The notes under the pieces: model-generated
Seen by the model: the letters and a program-made list of their open reading frames with translations, nothing else
The model's database searches: none
What the model was told of the DNA's origin: nothing
Assembly: GCA_001769125.1 (NCBI GenBank)
Contig: MEOG01000041.1
Span: 62,001-126,000, forward strand
DNA: 64,000 nt
Direction of reading: 5' to 3'
Source: Bacteroidetes bacterium GWF2_35_48
GTDB taxonomy: Bacteria > Bacteroidota > Bacteroidia > Bacteroidales > GWF2-35-48
Shown here: in pieces, positions 56,501 through 64,000 of the stretch
How the letters are laid out: each line of letters opens with the position of its first letter
How positions within the stretch are numbered: position 1 is the first letter of the stretch
Position numbers and translations under genes: made by a program

Positions 56501-57349
56501 CTGGAAAAAATTGAAATTCCTGAACTAAAAACAACTATTGCTGCATCTGAAATTGTTTCTCCCTTTGTATCGCTTTCTGATGATGAAGAAGATGAAATTC
56601 CTCTGTCTCTTATTGATAAAATACAGCCGGAACAATTTATAAGCGAAAAAGAGCAAACAATTGAAGCAGTTAAAGAGGAACAAGCTGTTATAAAATCAGA
56701 AGAAAGCACACCTGAAATTTCTGTTCAGGAAGAAAAAATGATTCCTGTCTTTGATCTGGAGACCCTGCAAAATATGGTTTCTATTGTTATAAAAGAACAA
56801 ATATCTGATCTGATTGAAGAAAAGCTGTCAAAAATTCAACCACAGGATACTGAAAAAATTGAACGACTACTAAACTTGCTTGAGTCGGAAACAAAAAAAC
56901 AAGTTGAACATTTTCCAGATACAGATATTCAAAAAAATATCCAAAAAGAAAAAACAGTTGAAATAACGCCTGAAGAAGAATCGCTGTTTGAATTTGAAAC
57001 ACAAAGCACTGTAGATTATTTTTTAAATAAAAAACAGGAAGCAAAGCCCGAATCCATTGATGCTTATAAAAAATACACGAACATTCACAGCGACCTAATT
57101 GAAAAATTCTTAAATGGCGAACATAAAATTACTAATGTGGAAAATCCGACCATTCTGAAAGAAATTTCAAAACAAAGTATTAAAGAAAACGAAGAGTGTA
57201 TAAGCGAAACACTGGCAAAAATATATTTCAAACAGGGGCATTATAGCAAAGCTTTGTTTGCATATCGAAAATTAAGTTTGAAATATCCGGAAAAAAGTAT
57301 TTATTTTGCAACTCAAATTGAAAAAATAAAAAATATTATTAAAGATTAA
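53558..57349 (+). CDS. Large Glu/Lys-rich protein with conserved ends, function unknown
   Basis: 1263 residues, no signal peptide. The N-terminal about 80 residues look folded and conserved (YFQTAHLLLLKNLHNQ and SSAYITDRKILHKLIFSKLI). The C-terminal about 90 residues look TPR-like (ETLAKIYFKQGHYSKALFAY followed by RKLSLKYPEKS). The 1000 residues between are low complexity (E, K, I, T, S). They contain a 181-residue tandem duplication (54860-55402 and from 55403) and a helical motif of the type IADKILRELKEKR at least four times. A short form with just the two ends is what I would expect in relatives. It ends 14 bases before secG, so they are probably one operon. Confidence 0.75.
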   Translation: MNREKFIAYLKNPETLNESSLMDVMEVVREYPYFQTAHLLLLKNLHNQEDIKYNNQLKVSSAYITDRKILHKLIFSKLIQNVSVAQQIPVYDEQIEISIPVAKTSETQIPVISKEKIEEKSTIEALPEEISNNTETLIPEISDIPADPEKISETKISAKEEFIPEQEQIIEENTTTNIYEEKIDENIISDVTDFIPEEKITEPENTEIIEEITEKTSEKETEIQSEILPIVLVEKTDEIKQEIIPEEIINEEILSELTEDNTELITVPEVSEVETENNSEYSEIKETKNKVHSVQVFSEEKTNDEITELASDVKEETLIESNQFANATPISEKEQKISLKEYDGDMPIEVSLHKEEYIQPSIEKTEIKEITPSETKSPAELILNRLAEIAAKKKDVPEISDIEKTERKISETPVSVIKSDVDKPKRKSFIDPNIETIADKILRELKEKRTKTIEISEKEKSKIIIEEFITEKTALVEVPTKDENLIFPEQLYQEFQVTEAIESPISTNVTETKTEEEISGTITETESAVETNISEEKISDEIPELLSDVLPTEEIREIEISDETLIVTESIHQDIPVTETIESPIPTDVIETKTEKEISDTITETESVVETSITNETIAVKILRELKEKRIKTAEISEKEKSKIIIEESISEKTALAEALTKNESLIFSEQIQQKIQITEANESLNPTDVPETKTEEEISDKISETESTVETSIADEKIADEIPELLSDAVPTEEIRKIEISDETNKSVSEITKTISEKVAEKEPDVIISKEKKKSYFVNSENDSIADKILRQIQERREKLLKPSEHSIPVSDEPQKEKTEILQVLTEKETLVPVEEIIQEKAVTMSEKPEEKQDILQSEKMAEILSVEKPVTEKEEQVFEEYIISSYEEIPADEAEIPEHIIQEIFASEEPIEKYVEEIIVKKTIIQEISEIKEPAVKEEKIPDAEVIINTPEAPVKAKERDKEKEKIAEKIVEQLQKYRLEKIEIPELKTTIAASEIVSPFVSLSDDEEDEIPLSLIDKIQPEQFISEKEQTIEAVKEEQAVIKSEESTPEISVQEEKMIPVFDLETLQNMVSIVIKEQISDLIEEKLSKIQPQDTEKIERLLNLLESETKKQVEHFPDTDIQKNIQKEKTVEITPEEESLFEFETQSTVDYFLNKKQEAKPESIDAYKKYTNIHSDLIEKFLNGEHKITNVENPTILKEISKQSIKENEECISETLAKIYFKQGHYSKALFAYRKLSLKYPEKSIYFATQIEKIKNIIKD
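54860..55796 (+). repeat. 543-base tandem duplication in the Glu-rich gene
   Basis: gaaaccattgctg begins at 54860 and again at 55403, exactly 181 codons apart. The protein text then runs in parallel: ILRELKEKR, EISEKEKSKIIIEE, SEKTAL or TEKTAL, ETKTEEEIS, IPELLSD, PTEEIR, EISDET. The second copy is shorter (ends near 55796). Within the first copy a second, smaller partial repeat (ESPI..., ETKTE.EIS, ITETES) is visible. Confidence 0.85.
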
Positions 57350-57363
57350 TAAATTTATATATT

Positions 57364-57702
57364 ATGTATTACGCTATAGCAGTTTTAACAATTATTGTTT
57401 GTATTTTATTGGTTCTTATCGTTCTTGTTCAAAACTCCAAAGGTGGCGGGCTGGCAGCAAATTTTGCATCTTCCAATCAGGTTATGGGAGTAAGAAAAAC
57501 TACCGATTTTCTTGAAAAAGGAACTTGGGTTCTTGCTATCGCGTTGCTTGTATTAAGTATGCTTGCAAGTATTACCATTCCTCGCACCGAAGAAGCAAAA
57601 GCATCTGCCATGCAAAAACAAATAAGCAATGCTATTGACCCGGCACAGGGACCAAATATTCCTACACAGGCTCCTGATCAGAATGCTCCACAGCCGAAAT
57701 AA
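57364..57702 (+). CDS. secG: Preprotein translocase subunit SecG
   Basis: 112 residues. Two transmembrane helices (about 2-22 and 52-70) are separated by the conserved loop QNSKGGGLAANFASSNQVMG (about 25-44), which is the SecG signature. The C-terminal tail is rich in Q, P and A. It assists SecYE in protein export. It starts 14 bases after the Glu-rich protein. Confidence 0.95.
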   Translation: MYYAIAVLTIIVCILLVLIVLVQNSKGGGLAANFASSNQVMGVRKTTDFLEKGTWVLAIALLVLSMLASITIPRTEEAKASAMQKQISNAIDPAQGPNIPTQAPDQNAPQPK

Positions 57703-57790
57703 ATTTTTATTTCAGAGCGCACTTGAGTAAAAAAAATTAAAGGATAGGTTTTTTGCAAATCATCTTATCAGGTTGACTATTTCAAAAATT

Positions 57791-58297
57791 CTAGTCCTGA
57801 TATAGTTTCATACATTTTAAAATATTTGAAATTTCATCGGGTTTTTGTGTACCAATGAGAAGTTTTCTGCCGTTTAAAAATTCCAGTTGTAATCCTTTAT
57901 TTCCTGAAACATTGAAAGCCCTGTTTTTATAAAACCCACGGATTCCCCAACCTCCATATTCTACAACAGGGCTGTACTCGCGCACATAAGCCTTTTTAAT
58001 TTCTACCCATTTATAATGACGGAAAGAAAAATGAAACCAGAAAAAACGAAGAGAAATACCTTCCTTATTTATCTGAGTTTCTAATCTTAATTGCAGCAAT
58101 AAAAAAGAAATGGTTAAAGAAATCATGCAGGTAAGAATCAGAAAATAGTCGCTTGCAGGGTTATTACCAAATTCATTTCCTAAAAAAACCTGATAAATCA
58201 AGCCGAAAAAAGATAAGCCGTTAATAAGCATCAGCACAGCCCATATCCACCATTGCCTGAAGCACTGTTTTTCTGAAAAAAGAATTGTGTTTTCCAT
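57791..58297 (-). CDS. Two-helix membrane protein with PH-like domain
   Basis: 168 residues. Two transmembrane helices (about 16-38 and 48-68) precede a soluble domain with IKKAYVREYSPVVEYGGWGI (about 101-120) and GLQLEFLNGRKLLIGTQKP (about 135-153), the pattern of bacterial PH-like membrane proteins. It lies 11 bases downstream of the propeller/SpoIIE sensor on the same strand and may belong to its operon. Function unknown. Confidence 0.7.
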   Translation of the reverse strand: MENTILFSEKQCFRQWWIWAVLMLINGLSFFGLIYQVFLGNEFGNNPASDYFLILTCMISLTISFLLLQLRLETQINKEGISLRFFWFHFSFRHYKWVEIKKAYVREYSPVVEYGGWGIRGFYKNRAFNVSGNKGLQLEFLNGRKLLIGTQKPDEISNILKCMKLYQD

Positions 58298-58308
58298 GGG
58301 AATGTTTA

Positions 58309-61300
58309 TTAGCTCAAAGAGCGCGTGATACGAATACCAATAATCAAAATATCATCTACCTGCTCAAGATCGCCCTTCCATTTATTAATATTTTCTTCTA
58401 AATATTTTTTCTGATCTTTCAAAGTATAAGCACTGATGGTTTGTAAAAAATGGCGGAAACGTTTGAATTTATATTTCTTCCCGGCGGGACCACCAAATTG
58501 ATCTGCATAGCCATCAGAAAACATATAAACCATATCATTGTCGCGAAGCGGAATAACGTGGCTTTCATAAGTCATGCGCTCATCGTAATCAGAGCTGCCC
58601 ACAGCATAACGGTTTCCCCTTACTTCAATCAGGCGGTTATTTCTGACAATAAACAAAGGATTTATTGCCCCAGCGTATTCCATTGTACGATTATTTTTAT
58701 CAATCACACAAAGTGAAATATCCATACCATCTTTTACATCTCCATCTATAACATTTTTGCTGAATGTATCAATTACGCCCTCATTTAACTGATTTAAAAT
58801 TTCAGCCGGATTTTCTATTTCACGCTCCTTGGTAATCGTTTTTAGCAAATCATACCCTATAATAGACATAAAAGCGCCGGGAACACCATGACCCGTGCAA
58901 TCAACAGCTGCAATAAATATTTTATTTTTTCTTTCTGTTATCCAATAAAAATCACCGCTTACAATATCCCGCGGCTTGAATAAAATAAAAGCGTCTGATA
59001 ATAATTTGTTAAACAAAAATTCAGAAGGCATCATGGCTTCCTGAATACGCTTAGCATAGTTAATACTATCTGTAATCGCTTTGTTTTTTCTTGTCAGGTC
59101 TTCCTTCTGTTTTGCAATTTCAAGTGCTGCATATTGCTTCTCTCTGAGTATCTGATTCGCTTCTTTTAATTTTTTTGTTCTTGTGCTGATGTAATACCAT
59201 AAAACACTAGCAACAACAATAATATATAAAATAATTGCCCATAATGTTTTCCAGAAAGGAGGGCTAACAATGACGTGAATAGATACGCCTGTATTATTCC
59301 AAACCTCATCATTATTGGACCCTTTAATTGTAATAATATAATTACCGGCAGGCATGTTAGAAAATGAAACATTTGGTCTGTTACCAATATCTATCCAGTC
59401 AACACTTTGATTGCTCATCCCTTCAATTTTATAGGCATATCTATTTTTTTCAGGATTGGTAAATTCCAATGCGGCAAATTCAATATTTAAAAGATAATCC
59501 TGATAAGTTAATTCAATTGTGCTTCCATCCACAAAAGGAATTTCTATTTCTCCGGCATTTGATTTTTTAATAATTTTTGTAATTAAAATCGGTGGAATAT
59601 TGTTGTTATTTTTAATTCTTTCAGGATAGAAAGCATTGAATCCGCTGATACCGCCCATGTAAATTTCTCCATCTACAGGGCTTTTAAAGTTTGCGCCAAG
59701 ATTGAATTCCAGCCCCTGCAAACCATCGTCCTTATCATAATTTTTAAAGGTTTTATTTTTTTTATTAAAACAGGTCAAACCTCTTGTTGTTGTTACCCAA
59801 ATATTTCCAAAATTATCTTCTACAAGTCCGTATAATTCATCGCTGGGCATGCCCTGTTTTGTTGTATAATAAATAAAATCATTGGATCTTTTGTCATACA
59901 TATCCAGTCCACAATTTGTAGCCAGCCAAATAAAACCTTCTTTATCCTGAAGGAATGCATAAACCGAATTACCGCTAAGACTGTTTAAATTTCCAGGGTC
60001 ATTAAGAAATTTCTGCACCTTGAACGGCATAAAAGACAGTTTGTTTAATCCTTTAACCGTGGCAATCCAAATATCACCATCAGAATCTTCTTTAATGGTA
60101 TAAACGTGATTAGAAGAAATACTATTCGGGTCATTAGGGTTTTCAAAAAAACCTCTTGATTCACGGCTTGTAAAATCAAGATAAAAAGCGCCACTTTCAG
60201 ACCCAATCCAGATATCTCCTTCTTTGGTCTGCGTTATAGAATTAACTCTGGAATTAATTTTCACATCGCCTTTAAAAAAATCCGAAAAAGAAATGAATTG
60301 CTTTTTTTCAGGTTGGTAGATCATTACACCTTTTCTTGTACCAAGCCACATATAACCGCGATTGTCTTTAAAAATAACGTGCACATAATCATTTACAAGC
60401 TTTTTATTCCCTTCAAGCCTTTCAGAAAAATGCTCTACATCACCTGTAATTCTGTTAAATACATTTAACCCGCCACCCCAAGTGCCTACCCATAGCTTCT
60501 CTTTTGTTTCCTCATAAATAGATGCAATCATATTATGAGACAAACCGTTAAAAACATTATAGATCTCAAACTTTTTTGGTTTGAGATCTATTTTATTCAG
60601 TCCGCCTCCGTCTGTTCCAATCCACAAATTATGGGAACGATCATTATACAATGCCGTAATGGTATTATTTGTAAGAGAATTGTGTCTGTTCGGGTCATTC
60701 ACAAAATTTGTAAATGTTCCGCTAATATAATTGTATTTACTTAATCCATCAGAAGTACCCACCCAGAGCATTCCTTCATGATCAAGCAGCAGTGTTATGA
60801 TATCATCATTTACAATACTTTTTGAATTATGCTGTTCATGATAAAAACGCGTAAAAGTTTTTGTTTTACGATTGAACTTATTTAACCCTTTCCGGGTACC
60901 TATCCAGATATTTTTAAATCGGTCTTCAATTATAGTAGTAACTCTATTATCACTAATGCTTTTGGGGTTTAATGGTTCATTTCTTAAAAGAGTGAAAATT
61001 TCATCTTTAATACTAAAAAGCCGCAATCCGTCGAAAGAGCCAAGCCATATATATCCTTTGCCATCTTCATACATAGGCCATCCATAATCCCGTTCAAAAA
61101 AACTGAAAGGGTCAATTTCAAATTCATAATGAGTAAATTTTTCAGTTGCCGGATCAAGTTTTGTAAGGCAATAAAGAGTACGCAGCCATATTTTCCCCTC
61201 CTTATCTAAAATCAGAGAATAAATTTTAGAATCGGGTAGTGTATTTTTACTTCTGGGTTTTCGAACAAACCTTTTTATCTTATTGGTATTTGGATCAAGC

Positions 61301-61626
61301 CTGTTTAAGCCTGATCTGGTCGCAATCCAGATATTACCTTTCGGGTCTTCCAACATTGAATAAATCCAGTTATCGGATAAAGAATTTGTATCTGTAAGAT
61401 CGTGAAGAATTATCTGAAAAGTTTTACCGTTGTATTTATTTACTCCGCTCTGTGTGCCAAACCACATATAACCTTTAGAGTCTTGAATAATACTGTAAAC
61501 GCTACTTTGTGACAGTCCGTGGTCGAGGGTAAGCTGCTGAAAACTCTCAAAAGACATCTGTCCCCTGCTGATTAGCGGGAATAATGCAACAAACAGAAGA
61601 AAGAATATTTTGATTTTTTTCATCAT
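58309..61626 (-). CDS. Large periplasmic beta-propeller sensor with SpoIIE-type phosphatase
   Basis: 1105 residues from the ATG at 61626 (MMKKIK start of a clear signal peptide ending SRG). An in-frame ATG at 61677 overlapping the ubiD stop (ATGA) would add 17 residues in front of the signal sequence and is less likely, though it could couple translation. About 14 propeller repeats follow (pattern LEDPKGNIWIATRSGLNRLD), then a Y_Y_Y domain (about 690-775), a transmembrane helix (about 785-805), a coiled coil and a SpoIIE/PP2C domain (about 860-1100) with SGDFYW, DCTGHGVPGAFMS, DGMDISLCV and FSDGYADQFGG. No PAS domain, unlike its relative at 493. Like it, it lacks a kinase domain and should act through a STAS partner. 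Confidence 0.88.
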   Translation of the reverse strand: MMKKIKIFFLLFVALFPLISRGQMSFESFQQLTLDHGLSQSSVYSIIQDSKGYMWFGTQSGVNKYNGKTFQIILHDLTDTNSLSDNWIYSMLEDPKGNIWIATRSGLNRLDPNTNKIKRFVRKPRSKNTLPDSKIYSLILDKEGKIWLRTLYCLTKLDPATEKFTHYEFEIDPFSFFERDYGWPMYEDGKGYIWLGSFDGLRLFSIKDEIFTLLRNEPLNPKSISDNRVTTIIEDRFKNIWIGTRKGLNKFNRKTKTFTRFYHEQHNSKSIVNDDIITLLLDHEGMLWVGTSDGLSKYNYISGTFTNFVNDPNRHNSLTNNTITALYNDRSHNLWIGTDGGGLNKIDLKPKKFEIYNVFNGLSHNMIASIYEETKEKLWVGTWGGGLNVFNRITGDVEHFSERLEGNKKLVNDYVHVIFKDNRGYMWLGTRKGVMIYQPEKKQFISFSDFFKGDVKINSRVNSITQTKEGDIWIGSESGAFYLDFTSRESRGFFENPNDPNSISSNHVYTIKEDSDGDIWIATVKGLNKLSFMPFKVQKFLNDPGNLNSLSGNSVYAFLQDKEGFIWLATNCGLDMYDKRSNDFIYYTTKQGMPSDELYGLVEDNFGNIWVTTTRGLTCFNKKNKTFKNYDKDDGLQGLEFNLGANFKSPVDGEIYMGGISGFNAFYPERIKNNNNIPPILITKIIKKSNAGEIEIPFVDGSTIELTYQDYLLNIEFAALEFTNPEKNRYAYKIEGMSNQSVDWIDIGNRPNVSFSNMPAGNYIITIKGSNNDEVWNNTGVSIHVIVSPPFWKTLWAIILYIIVVASVLWYYISTRTKKLKEANQILREKQYAALEIAKQKEDLTRKNKAITDSINYAKRIQEAMMPSEFLFNKLLSDAFILFKPRDIVSGDFYWITERKNKIFIAAVDCTGHGVPGAFMSIIGYDLLKTITKEREIENPAEILNQLNEGVIDTFSKNVIDGDVKDGMDISLCVIDKNNRTMEYAGAINPLFIVRNNRLIEVRGNRYAVGSSDYDERMTYESHVIPLRDNDMVYMFSDGYADQFGGPAGKKYKFKRFRHFLQTISAYTLKDQKKYLEENINKWKGDLEQVDDILIIGIRITRSLS

Positions 61627-61673
61627 AATAAAACCTTGCAAAATAATACATTTTGGGTGTTTAAACAAAAAAA

Positions 61674-63578
61674 TCATTTATTCTCTTCAAATACAGCACT
61701 CTTTGTTTGTGGAAAAGCGGCAAACACTTTTGATGGGGATGAAATAAAATCGCCAATTTTTAAATCCTTCCATTTATTATCTATTACGGCTATCGTTGCT
61801 TCATTCATGCATAATATATTTGGCCATAAGCGTAAAAAATCGTCAATACTTTTTGTTTTTATTGTAGCATCTATAACCAGTAAACTTTTCTCTTTATTAT
61901 TTACAATAAAACAATCTCTCAATGGGTCAATGTTTCCTGATGCAATCCATGTTACAGTAAAGAGGCTTTCAAGCGGAACTCCATCGTCCACAAAAACAAT
62001 GCAGGAAGGAAGATAGTTCTTTGATAAGCATATTTCAGAAACAATTTCCCGGATATGATTTTTTCTTGCTTTTTTTACAGAAAGGATGGTTATTGGCAAA
62101 CCTTCTTCTAATAATGATACATTAACATTTTTAATATCCTTAAAATCTGAAAAAAACAACCTCATTTCCTCTGCCAAAAGCAAGGCAGATATTCGTTTTT
62201 CAGAAGATTGTTCTTCAGGAAATTTTCGGGTTGCATCAATAAACATTTTCCCTCCGAATGCAAAATTTGAAGCAGCATGATCGAGCACATCCAGCGGACC
62301 TTTCATGAAATAAATATCGCTTGAAATATCTGTGTTTTTGACAATATGATGAAGCAATTCTTTGTAGTTATGAATATTTACATCTTTATCCGTAACTATC
62401 ATCACTTTATTGAACATCATCTGCCCTGCTCCCCACAAAGAATTCATAACTTTTTGCGCCTGACCGGAAAAAGTTTTATCTATGCTAACAATAGCAATAT
62501 TGTGCGCAACGCCGGCAAAAGGTAAATCCAAATCGTGTACTTCGGGAAGCATTGTTTTTTTTATGGGTTCCAGAAAAATCCGTTCGGTGGCTTTTCCAAT
62601 CCATGCATCTTCCATTGGAGGAATTCCTACTACAGTAGCGGGATAAACAGCGTTGTGCCTGTGCGTAATACAGGTTATATGAAACTTCGGATACCAGTCT
62701 GCCAGCGAATAAAACCCGGTGTGGTCTCCAAAAGGACCTTCCCAAAACAATTCCTCTTGAGGATCAACAAAACCTTCTATGATAATATCCGCATCAGCAG
62801 GGACTTCAAGGTCATTTGTAATACATTTAACAAGTGAAACTTTTTTTCTGCGCAGAAAACCTGCAAGCAAAAATTCATCAACATTATCCGGCAAAGGCGC
62901 TGTAGCAGCGTAAGTATAAACAGGATCGCCGCCCAGAGCCACAGAAACAGGCATTTTTATTCCCGATTTTTTATATTCTGAATAATGACGCGCACCTGTT
63001 TTATGTTTATGCCAGTGCATTCCCGTGGTATTACTGTCAATTACCTGCATACGGTACATGCCGGTATTTCTGATTCCTGTTAACGGGTCTCTCGTAATAA
63101 CCATTGGAAGCGTTATAAAACGCCCTCCATCGTAAGGCCAGCATTGCAATACGGGAAAAATATTCAAATCCGGATTGCGAATAATAATTTCCTGACAAAT
63201 GCCCCTTCCCTTTTTTACAGAAGGCATCCAGGAGGCAATTCGGTTTAATGACGGAAGTAGTTTAATCTTTTCAAAAAGCCCTTGTTTAGGACTTGTAAGC
63301 TCTTTAACCAATTTATCAATTTCGGCAGAAGGTGCTTCAAGCGTTGAAATTCCCAAAGCCATACACATTCTTTTTTCCGAACCGAAAGCATTTATCAACA
63401 CTGGAAAATTCGTTCCGGTATTTTCAAACAACAACGCTTTTCCTCCATCATTTTGTTTAGAAAAACGATCTGTGATTTCAGTAATCTGCAATACAGGATT
63501 AACAAATTCTTTTACACGAAGCAGCTCTCCCTGCTGTTCAAGGTCTTTTATAAAATCGGTAAGCTTATTATAGGGCAT
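61674..63578 (-). CDS. UbiD-family decarboxylase
   Basis: 634 residues from the ATG at 63578 (MPYNKLTDFIKDLEQQGELL), which matches the normal UbiD start; an ATG 54 bases upstream would add an unlikely hydrophobic leader and would lie before the -7-like box at 63596-63603. Typical prFMN-enzyme segments: FENTGTNFPVLINAFGSEKR (about 61-80), MQVIDSNTTGMHWHKHKTGA (about 187-206), and GPFGDHTGFYSLAD (about 281-294) with the catalytic-region Glu/Asp. Such enzymes remove carboxyl groups from aromatic or conjugated acids; in quinone-making bacteria they act in ubiquinone or menaquinone synthesis. The exact substrate is open, as no UbiX or men gene is in the window. It is probably first in an operon with the propeller sensor. 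Confidence 0.9.
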   Translation of the reverse strand: MPYNKLTDFIKDLEQQGELLRVKEFVNPVLQITEITDRFSKQNDGGKALLFENTGTNFPVLINAFGSEKRMCMALGISTLEAPSAEIDKLVKELTSPKQGLFEKIKLLPSLNRIASWMPSVKKGRGICQEIIIRNPDLNIFPVLQCWPYDGGRFITLPMVITRDPLTGIRNTGMYRMQVIDSNTTGMHWHKHKTGARHYSEYKKSGIKMPVSVALGGDPVYTYAATAPLPDNVDEFLLAGFLRRKKVSLVKCITNDLEVPADADIIIEGFVDPQEELFWEGPFGDHTGFYSLADWYPKFHITCITHRHNAVYPATVVGIPPMEDAWIGKATERIFLEPIKKTMLPEVHDLDLPFAGVAHNIAIVSIDKTFSGQAQKVMNSLWGAGQMMFNKVMIVTDKDVNIHNYKELLHHIVKNTDISSDIYFMKGPLDVLDHAASNFAFGGKMFIDATRKFPEEQSSEKRISALLLAEEMRLFFSDFKDIKNVNVSLLEEGLPITILSVKKARKNHIREIVSEICLSKNYLPSCIVFVDDGVPLESLFTVTWIASGNIDPLRDCFIVNNKEKSLLVIDATIKTKSIDDFLRLWPNILCMNEATIAVIDNKWKDLKIGDFISSPSKVFAAFPQTKSAVFEENK

Positions 63579-63607
63579 GTGTTTTTTTATTAAAACAAAA
63601 ATATATA

Positions 63608-64000
63608 TTATTTTAAAGAATCTTCGTTCCAATTCGCAGGATTATTTTTTATATATTCTGATATTTTCAAATATGCATTTTCATCCCGGATAATGTGTTC
63701 GTAATAACTACGCTGCCATAATTTTTTACAAAATGATTGCCACCCAAAATTTTTCACACCCTTTATATATGCATTTGTGGTCATGGGTTTAAACCAATCC
63801 ATTGCATCGCAAATGCTTGCATTAAATTTGATATTATCAATACCATATTGATTTTCGGGACATTCGTTTTCGTCGTTTTCGGGACGCCCACGAAGGGACG
63901 TCCCTTCGTGGACGTCCAACGATATATCATCCAACAACACATTTTCGATAATACAATGAAAATGGTTTGGCATGACAATTATTTCGTGGCAACGTTTATC
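63608..64000 (-). CDS. REP-associated tyrosine transposase (TnpA-REP/RAYT), 5' end outside window
   Basis: The visible 130 C-terminal residues begin DKRCHEIIVMPNHFHCIIE; the HFH is the HUH metal motif of Y1 transposases. The tyrosine is in TTNAYIKGVKNFGW. The end (WQRSYYEHIIRDENAYLKIS followed by EYIKNNPANW) is typical for the family. The frame continues past base 64000. Such domesticated single-strand transposases bind and spread REP palindromes. A near-perfect palindrome (63882-63917) lies in the gene itself, translating to DVHEGTSLRGRP. Confidence 0.88.
   Translation of the reverse strand, partial: DKRCHEIIVMPNHFHCIIENVLLDDISLDVHEGTSLRGRPENDENECPENQYGIDNIKFNASICDAMDWFKPMTTNAYIKGVKNFGWQSFCKKLWQRSYYEHIIRDENAYLKISEYIKNNPANWNEDSLK
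63882..63917. repeat. 18-base-arm palindrome inside the REP transposase gene
   Basis: GGACGCCCACGAAGGGAC (63882-63899) and GTCCCTTCGTGGACGTCC (63900-63917) are inverted with one mismatch and no loop. Its length, 36 bases, is exactly 12 codons and it keeps the frame open. Confidence 0.85.

Noticed and set aside
63579-63632. Upstream start for the UbiD-family gene
   Set aside because: The added residues are hydrophobic and unlike UbiD, and the codon precedes a likely -7 element; the ATG at 63578 gives the normal start.

Overview
The window is an AT-rich bacterial chromosome segment from a member of the Bacteroidota. Four things point there: type IX secretion C-terminal sorting domains (genes at 11593 and 29806), promoter-like sequences of the Bacteroidota form TTG/TTTG-N19-20-TAnnTTTG, very large periplasmic-propeller/SpoIIE sensor proteins, and the gene orders rpsA-STAS-rnz and sigma-54 regulator-lptE-secG. 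MurE carries the DNPR motif, so the peptidoglycan should be of the meso-diaminopimelate type. I cannot name a genus.

Layout. 1-405: tail of a LolD-type ABC ATPase. 493-4257: propeller/PAS/SpoIIE sensor phosphatase. 4449-7778: rpsA, a STAS anti-anti-sigma protein and RNase Z. 7785-8978 (minus): secreted repeat protein. 9180-11300: Kef-like antiporter. 11593-18666: giant surface protein made of four header-plus-DUF285 modules with a secretion tail. 18667-19028: an element-like non-coding block. 19029-22703 (minus): metallo-beta-lactamase-fold protein, MNT nucleotidyltransferase and alaS. 23002-27707: M23 peptidase, MerR regulator, caspase-like lipoprotein, Nif3 protein and zinc-ribbon protein. 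27763-29689 (minus): probable glycine-lipid acyltransferase pair. 29806-31898 (minus): type IX cargo, a remnant of a second cargo, and an Rpn/PD-(D/E)XK nuclease.

32298-48247 is a complete division and cell-wall (dcw) cluster: MraZ operator, mraZ, rsmH, ftsL-like, ftsI (with PASTA), murE, mraY, murD, ftsW, murG, murC, ftsQ, ftsA, ftsZ. Most junctions overlap or are separated by a few bases, except two repeat-filled gaps (murD/ftsW and ftsA/ftsZ). It is followed by a YqeY protein, a terminator, glmS (the entry step to UDP-GlcNAc, so functionally linked), a sigma-54 activator, lptE, a small two-gene protease module, a 1263-residue Glu/Lys-rich protein and secG. The minus-strand group 57791-63578 (ubiD, a second propeller/SpoIIE sensor, a PH-like membrane protein) looks like one operon. 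The right edge cuts a REP-associated tyrosine transposase.

The most interesting signals are repeats and small modules rather than the housekeeping genes: REP-like palindromes dispersed between genes and apparently inserted in frame inside the ftsL-like gene and inside the REP transposase itself; a TGGGN operator array overlapping the mraZ promoter; an 11-base-period block shared by two distant intergenic gaps; and the overlapping small-protein/retropepsin pair behind its own promoter. No tRNA, rRNA or CRISPR array was seen. I did not find a defence system that I could call with confidence.
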